From: an uncultured Spirochaetales bacterium
Lineage (GTDB): Bacteria; Spirochaetota; Spirochaetia; Sphaerochaetales; Sphaerochaetaceae
DNA: 64,000 nucleotides
Assembly (NCBI GenBank): GCA_944390865.1
Contig: CALXRC010000001.1
Coordinates: 79,205-143,204, forward strand
Reading direction: 5' to 3'
Under the pieces are notes generated by a model, which saw only the letters and a list, made by a program, of their open reading frames with translations, searched no databases and was not told the origin of the DNA. This document shows positions 60,204 through 64,000 of this stretch, piece after piece. Numbering within the stretch: position 1 is the first letter of the stretch; each line of letters starts with the position of its first letter. Position numbers and translations under genes: made by a program.

Positions 60204-60760
60204 GATGCGATTCCCAGTATTTTTGCCTTGATAGCCTCAACAGCCTTGTCAGACAGTCCTTCTGCTTTCACAGACTTGCTGACCTCTTCAGCGACAGCTG
60301 CAGCCCTGGACTTGATTTTCTCTTCAATCTTCAGGTTCACCTCGGACGCACTCTCCAGATCGCGCAAGGCCTTTGCGACCTTATTGACACCAATCGTCAG
60401 ACTGAGCAGGCTCTCGGGATCCGCAGAATCCTTCGGCATCTCGTCTATACCCATGAGCAGATCAAAGACGATCATCCTCAACTGCTCGATGGCTACCTTG
60501 CCGAGGGTATTGCCAGTCCCCTCCTCTGCCTGCTGCAGATAGGCCTTGGCGATCTCCGCAGCCTCCCGGTTTTTCCTGGAGAACTCTTCCATCTTCTGCG
60601 CATATCTGTTGACCGCCGATTTGGACACGACGGCGCTGCCGGCCATCTCGTTGATGATGTCGGTTATCTCCTGCTGCGTGACATCAGGCTTTGCCAGAAG
60701 TTCCAGAAGTTTGTTCTTCAAGTTCTCCGGCAGAAGATCGATCGAGCTTTTCCTTCCCAT
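60200..60760 (-). CDS. Terminase small subunit (Mu gp27, DUF3486)
   Basis: 186 residues: GRKSSIDLLPENLKNKLLELLAKPDVTQQEITDIINEMAGSAVVSKSAVNRYAQKMEEF is a typical DUF3486 start, with helix-turn-helix. The second half is helical. Recognises phage DNA for packaging. Start overlaps nothing; stop overlaps TerL by 4 bases. Confidence 0.92.
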   Translation of the reverse strand: MGRKSSIDLLPENLKNKLLELLAKPDVTQQEITDIINEMAGSAVVSKSAVNRYAQKMEEFSRKNREAAEIAKAYLQQAEEGTGNTLGKVAIEQLRMIVFDLLMGIDEMPKDSADPESLLSLTIGVNKVAKALRDLESASEVNLKIEEKIKSRAAAVAEEVSKSVKAEGLSDKAVEAIKAKILGIAS

Positions 60761-60761
60761 C

Positions 60762-61067
60762 TCAGATCCCCTTGACAGGCTTGTCTATCCCAGGAATGAC
60801 AGCTCGCTGATTGACCACATCCAGCCCTCTGTCCGTAAGTGTTACAAGCGTCACAGAGTGGCTGACATCCTCGGTCGTAACACAGCCCTGCTCTTCAAGC
60901 CAGGCGACTTCAGTCCTGACCTTATCCAGGCTCACATTGTGGCCAAACATCTCCAAGCCCTTCTGCAGCATCTGTTCATTGAGGCAGCAGTCGCTATCTT
61001 CATTGAGCAGCTGCAGGATCAGCACCCTCTGCTGCTCTGCAAATATGTTCACAAGTGTGTTCATCAA
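60762..61067 (-). CDS. Winged-helix phage protein (Mu gp26-like)
   Basis: 101 residues: IFAEQQRVLILQLLNEDSDCCLNEQMLQKGLEMFGHNVSLDKVRTEVAWLEEQGCVTTEDV is an ArsR-like winged helix, as in Mu gp26, which always sits between gp25 and gp27. Role in packaging or late regulation unknown. Confidence 0.85.
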   Translation of the reverse strand: MMNTLVNIFAEQQRVLILQLLNEDSDCCLNEQMLQKGLEMFGHNVSLDKVRTEVAWLEEQGCVTTEDVSHSVTLVTLTDRGLDVVNQRAVIPGIDKPVKGI

Positions 61068-61558
61068 ATTCCTCCATTCTTCTCAAGCAGGCTTCGCTGG
61101 ATCAGTTCCATGAAGTTCGTACAGTTCCTAAGTTCGGCAGTCAGCGAACCCTCCAGCTTTCCTATCCTCTCGACAACATCAGAGGCAAACCCGCTCTGGA
61201 ACTCGTCAATGCGGTTATGAAGGTCTTTCGTATCTTTACGTCTTCTTTCATCAACCCTTTCAAATATCTGCTGATACTGCTTCTCGAACTCTAGGCGCAG
61301 TGCTGCTATGTCCTGGTCATGACGCGAGGCGATCTCTGCCATCTGCTTCGCAGTCTCCTTCTGGATGCGGTCAAGAGATCCATTCACTTCTTTCAAGCCG
61401 TCAGTAATCGACGATTTGAGCGCAGCGGTCTCAGCCGTCCTGGCCTTCTTCCTTTCTGCCTCATCCTTCTCTCTTGTGTTCTTGACCTTCAAGTAAAACG
61501 TGAGGACAGAAATAATCGGAGACAGGATTGAAAATGCGGTAGTAAGCCAGACCGGCAT
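61064..61558 (-). CDS. Membrane-anchored coiled-coil protein (Mu gp25-like, DUF2730)
   Basis: 164 residues: one N-terminal membrane helix (VWLTTAFSILSPIISVLTFYL), then a charged coiled coil to the end. The length and layout agree with the gp25/DUF2730 protein before gp26. It could form part of lysis or membrane stage of packaging; role unknown. Confidence 0.75.
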   Translation of the reverse strand: MPVWLTTAFSILSPIISVLTFYLKVKNTREKDEAERKKARTAETAALKSSITDGLKEVNGSLDRIQKETAKQMAEIASRHDQDIAALRLEFEKQYQQIFERVDERRRKDTKDLHNRIDEFQSGFASDVVERIGKLEGSLTAELRNCTNFMELIQRSLLEKNGGI

Positions 61559-61833
61559 CAGACTGCCTCCTCGTTCCTCGAAAGAGGATAATCGCCGAGG
61601 ATTATCCCCTCCAGCTTCTCCTGGTAAGCACGCATATTGATGATATTCGTCTCCAGCTTGCGATACTCTCCATAACTCAGGAAAAGACCGCCTTGCTCAG
61701 GCATGTCCTGCCACTGGACGGCAAGCTCTTCATATCGCTCTGGCAGAACAACAGGAACGGTCTCCACATCCACCGTAGAGGTGCATCCGCAGAACATCAC
61801 TATGATCAGCATCAGCGTTGCCACTTTTATCAT
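61558..61833 (-). CDS. Small lipoprotein, Rz1/o-spanin-like
   Basis: 91 residues with signal MIKVATLMLIIVMFCGC, lipobox FCGC, and a mature part of about 75 residues with PERYEELAVQWQDMP. It follows the membrane-HTH protein with a 4-base overlap. In diderm phages an outer-membrane lipoprotein next to a membrane-coiled-coil protein is usually the spanin pair; here the second member is the 155-residue protein. Assignment from layout. Confidence 0.6.
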   Translation of the reverse strand: MIKVATLMLIIVMFCGCTSTVDVETVPVVLPERYEELAVQWQDMPEQGGLFLSYGEYRKLETNIINMRAYQEKLEGIILGDYPLSRNEEAV

Positions 61834-62297
61834 TCATCCTCCTTGATCATCTTTTTGAGGGCTTTCTTTTCATCGGCAGAAATGTCATAGACTTTTGCCA
61901 GAGCATCGATCAGGTCATCAGTCACACCTTTTCCCTTCTCTGCCCATACCAGTTTCTGTGAAGATATGCCTGACAACTTGCTCAGGTATGTATATGAATA
62001 ACCATGGTCAAGCCTCAGGTCGCGCAGCTTATCACCAATAGTCTTGGTGCCAAACAATGCATTGGCTCTTGCGACGAGATCCGAATCGTCAGCTTCGACC
62101 AGCTCGGCAAGATCTGCGGCATGCGCAGCTTCCTGCACTGCAGCTGTCTGGCTCTGCTGTACCTTCAGCTCAAGTTCCGCTGCAAGTCTCTCAGACTTTT
62201 CCTCCGCGGCTTTACGTTTCTTCCTCTGACTGGATCCGAAAATGATCCCAAAGACTCCAACGATTATGGACACCAAGACTCCAATGAAACCCGTCAT
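61830..62297 (-). CDS. Membrane-anchored coiled coil fused to an XRE helix-turn-helix
   Basis: 155 residues: a membrane helix (GFIGVLVSIIVGVFGIIFG), an Ala/Glu/Lys coiled coil (25-75), and then a complete XRE helix-turn-helix (KTIGDKLRDLRLDHGYSYTYLSKLSGISSQKLVWAEKGKG). The first half is like an i-spanin or gp25-type protein, the second like a transcription regulator. The fusion is unusual: either a membrane-tethered regulator or an anchor for phage DNA or a protein partner. Confidence 0.7.
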   Translation of the reverse strand: MTGFIGVLVSIIVGVFGIIFGSSQRKKRKAAEEKSERLAAELELKVQQSQTAAVQEAAHAADLAELVEADDSDLVARANALFGTKTIGDKLRDLRLDHGYSYTYLSKLSGISSQKLVWAEKGKGVTDDLIDALAKVYDISADEKKALKKMIKEDE

Positions 62298-62578
62298 TTG
62301 CTACCTCCCTTGTTGTTGCCGAATCTTTCCAGAACTCCGGATCCAAGGAGTAGCGTGGCTGCAGAAAGAACAGGCCACAGGATGTCCTCTGCCTGGTCAT
62401 AGCCAAGTATCACAGAGAGGATCGCTACAGTCAGCCCGCCGATCACAAGAATGATCCCAGAGATCCTTTTCGCTGATGTCTTGCCAGATCTTCCTTGATA
62501 CCAACGCTCGGGAGTCTTCTCCCCGTCAGCATAGGTGTGTGTTGATACGATTGTTTTGCTTTCCTGCTCTTCCGCCAT
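62294..62578 (-). CDS. Holin-like small membrane protein
   Basis: 94 residues with two hydrophobic helices (ISGIILVIGGLTVAILSVILG and ILWPVLSAATLLLGSGVLE), hydrophilic N-terminus of 35 residues and a GNNKGGSK tail. It is the first gene of the first late block, 14 bases after the late promoter element. Probable holin by size and location. No endolysin is recognised beside it. Confidence 0.65.
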   Translation of the reverse strand: MAEEQESKTIVSTHTYADGEKTPERWYQGRSGKTSAKRISGIILVIGGLTVAILSVILGYDQAEDILWPVLSAATLLLGSGVLERFGNNKGGSK

Positions 62579-62591
62579 GTATAGCCTCCAG

Positions 62592-62650
62592 CTTCCATGG
62601 TAGGCAGTCGGCAGGCCGTTTTTTAGATAAGAAATTTGACAAATATTTGA
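62592..62650 (-). promoter_or_regulatory. Late promoter element B, before the holin-terminase-portal block
   Basis: Minus strand: ATTTGTCAAAT dyad, then TATCTAAAAAA, CCTACCAT and GGAAGC, matching element A at 44768-44830 over most positions with one or two indels. It would start the first late transcript with the same activator. Confidence 0.65.
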
Positions 62651-62653
62651 AGC

Positions 62654-62682
62654 AAAAAAAGAGAGCCCTGGTTGGACTCTGA
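62654..62682 (-). terminator. Terminator before late promoter B
   Basis: Stem GAGTCC/GGGCTC around an AACCA loop, followed on the minus strand by CTTTTTTT. It blocks host transcripts from entering the late block and mirrors the terminator before element A. Confidence 0.7.
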
Positions 62683-62709
62683 TTTCAAAAAAGTTGCGGC
62701 CTTTTTATG

Positions 62710-62821
62710 ATTTCACCCTGTGAAATGCTCATTTCAATAGCTGGTTCGATATTTCCCGCCTCATCCCAGTAAATCCCAGAATTATCTCATCAGAACCCCG
62801 AGATTATCTCACGGGTCTACA
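62710..62821. repeat. Right transposable end with transposase-site-like motifs
   Basis: Reading inward from 62821 the tip is TGTAGACCCG. The CGTGAGATAATCTC motif of the left end recurs at 62800-62813, and a second GAGATAAT at 62781-62788. A 17-base near-palindrome ATTTCACCCTGTGAAAT at 62710-62726 matches the left one at 27438-27454. Spacing from the tip differs between the ends (8 versus 30 bases for the first motif), as in Mu where the end sites are unequal. Confidence 0.75.
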
Positions 62822-62827
62822 TCTGCA
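62822..62827. repeat. Target-site duplication, right copy (TCTGCA)
   Basis: Second copy of the 6-bp duplication, directly after the right prophage tip. Confidence 0.85.
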
Positions 62828-63198
62828 GGGGTGTTGAGGACTCTGACTATGCTGGAATTGAAAGCAGCGCACAGTGCAAGCAGCACTGCTGTAGTGGCAG
62901 CGATTATGATGAAAGACGCAGAGACAGTGCGCCTGTAGGCCCTGCTGTCTCCTTTGCCGTAGTAAAGCGAGAGCAGGGATGTCGATCCCAGGCACAGTCC
63001 TGTTATGATGCTTGTGATGAAGGTCATCAGACTGTAGGCAGAACCAACCGCCGCCAGGGCATCAGGACCTACAAACTGTCCGACAATCGCTGTATCCGTG
63101 ATATTGTACAGCTGCTGGAGGAGATTCCCCAGCGTCAGGGGAAGCGCAAACAGCAGCATCGGCTTGACTATTGAGCCGCTGGTAAGTGCAACGGCCAT
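62822..63198 (-). pseudogene. MATE transporter, N-terminal part, split by prophage
   Basis: First 124 or so host codons of a MATE protein: KPMLLFALPLTLGNLLQQLYNITDTAIVGQFVGPDALAAVGSAYSL, then helices 2-3 and VRVLNTPA at the junction; the frame runs 4-5 codons into the prophage and stops at 62809. Its other half is at 26424-27381. The start overlaps the stop of the GntR regulator gene. Confidence 0.93.
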
Positions 63199-63872
63199 CA
63201 GAGAAAATAATCCTTTTCCTTCTTCATGGAATCAATAAGACCTGCAATGTGGTCATAAATGTGAAGATGCATGATCTTCTTCAGCTGACTGCTGTCCTTT
63301 GAGCTTATGCACTCCTGAATTGCCTTATGCTCACGAAGGATGACATCGTATTCCTGAACTCTCTTGTAATCCAGGATTTTCAGCCGGACATAATCAGTGT
63401 TCTTTGAAAAGAGAGTCAGAAGACGGGTCTTGTTTTCCGCCTTGTACCAGGTGCTGTGGAAAGCCAGATCAAGCTCATGAAACTCAAGAGGATCGACTGA
63501 AGGCTGACTGATGACGATTTCCTGCCGCCTGATTACATGAGCGACATCCTCAAACAGAAGCGGAGTGTCCTTCTTCAGAAAGTCCTCGATTATCCTGGAT
63601 TCGATTGCGACACGTGCATACATGAGCTGAAGCACTTCATCCGCATTTATCTTTCTGACTGTGGTCTGCCTGTACGATTTCATGTTTATGAAGCCCTGAT
63701 CAGAAAGTCTGTTCAGCGCTGTCTTCACAGGTGTGCGCGAAGCAGAATACTGATCACAAAGGTCCTTCTCAGAGAGCAGGGCTCCCGGTTCAAGTTCGAG
63801 ACTCAGTATTTTCCGGGTAATGTCAAAAAATATGCTGTTAGCCAGATCAAATCCATCATCTTGTTTTGCCAT
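63198..63872 (-). CDS. GntR-family regulator (FCD type)
   Basis: 224 residues: N-terminal winged helix (SLELEPGALLSEKDLCDQYSASRTPVKTALNRLSDQGFI) and a helical FCD domain with metal-site residues (ELDLAFHSTWY, then HKAIQECISSKDSSQLKKIMHLHIYDHI). It likely sensed a metabolite and controlled the MATE gene behind it (one-base overlap) and the phosphatase; the prophage has cut that unit. Confidence 0.9.
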   Translation of the reverse strand: MAKQDDGFDLANSIFFDITRKILSLELEPGALLSEKDLCDQYSASRTPVKTALNRLSDQGFINMKSYRQTTVRKINADEVLQLMYARVAIESRIIEDFLKKDTPLLFEDVAHVIRRQEIVISQPSVDPLEFHELDLAFHSTWYKAENKTRLLTLFSKNTDYVRLKILDYKRVQEYDVILREHKAIQECISSKDSSQLKKIMHLHIYDHIAGLIDSMKKEKDYFL

Positions 63873-63929
63873 AGGTCAATTCTAGCTGTTAGAAGAAAAA
63901 TTTTAAACCGGCTGAAAAGACAAAAAAAA

Positions 63930-64000
63930 CCTGGCGACGACCTACTCTCCCACGGACGAAGCCGCAGTACCATCGGCGAAGAGGCGTTTCACGGTCGTGT
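63930..64000 (-). rRNA. rrf: 5S ribosomal RNA, 3' part
   Basis: The plus strand reads CCTGGCGACGACCTACTCTC, then CCCACGG and GCAGTACCATCGGCG, the complement of the 5S rRNA 3' half (...GTACTGC...GGGAGAGTAGGTCGTCGCCAGG). The 5' part lies beyond the window. A run of eight T follows the 3' end on the minus strand and probably ends the rRNA operon. Confidence 0.92.

Larger units (their letters stand above)
27382..62821. mobile_element. Mu-like transposable prophage, 35,440 bp, with DGR
   Basis: Bounded by TGTAG inverted tips and a 6-bp target duplication inside a MATE gene. Contents: MuA and MuB transposition proteins, GemA, Mor, S24 repressor, gp27/gp28 terminase, gp29 portal, MuF, protease/scaffold, gpT capsid, contractile tail with sheath, tube, frameshifted tail chaperone, tape measure, baseplate, fibre and a DGR. 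All structural classes needed for a contractile-tailed phage are found, except that no endolysin is recognised. Unlike Mu, the early region lies in the middle, between MuF and the protease gene. Confidence 0.95.

Noticed and set aside
1..64000. CRISPR arrays and tRNA genes
   Set aside because: No regularly spaced repeats and no cloverleaf-type sequences were noticed; a dedicated scan was not possible.

Overview
The window is a diderm bacterial chromosome segment of roughly even base composition. It carries a TolC-type tripartite pump, lipoproteins with clear lipoboxes and a beta-barrel-like surface protein. The gene set (type III glutamine synthetase, M18 aminopeptidase, ClpB, NlpA-type MetQ) and the tail-protein type suit a spirochaete such as a Treponema or Sphaerochaeta relative. 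That assignment is inference from gene content only.

Host part, 1-27.4 kb: an oxidoreductase fragment, a membrane protein, M18 aminopeptidase, glutamine synthetase III, an RND pump operon (MFP, RND, TolC), a lipoprotein, an FMN reductase, a MATE pump, a DUF554 protein, an AEC carrier, a nucleotidyltransferase, two envelope proteins, ClpB, a TetR regulator, ornithine carbamoyltransferase, RmuC and the methionine importer metN-metI plus metQ. In front of metQ, behind its own promoter, lies a 22-codon reading frame with seven methionine codons. It looks like an undescribed methionine attenuation leader.

Prophage, 27382-62821 (35,440 bp): a complete-looking Mu-like transposable prophage. It sits inside a second MATE gene, whose two halves lie outside its ends, next to a 6-bp target duplication (TCTGCA). 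The ends begin TGTAG and share further motifs. From the right end inward the order is holin and spanin-like genes, terminase, portal, a methyltransferase broken at a run of nine G, MuF with a metallopeptidase-like tail, an AT-rich cargo gene, repressor and operators, early genes (a full S-adenosylmethionine synthetase, MuA, MuB, GemA, Mor), then protease, capsid, sheath, tube, tape measure, baseplate, fibre and a diversity-generating retroelement (DGR) at the left end. The early block therefore splits the late genes in two. Each late half is preceded by a terminator and the same promoter-like sequence, as if one Mor-type activator serves both.

The DGR is complete: variable tail protein, accessory protein Avd, template repeat (TR) and reverse transcriptase (RT). 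TR and the variable repeat (VR) align over 104 bases without gaps. They differ at 10 positions, and all 10 are adenines in the template strand, the signature of adenine-specific mutagenic retrohoming. The phage thus seems able to vary its tail tip.

To the right of the prophage are the N-terminal half of the split MATE gene, its GntR-type regulator and the 3' end of a 5S rRNA gene.
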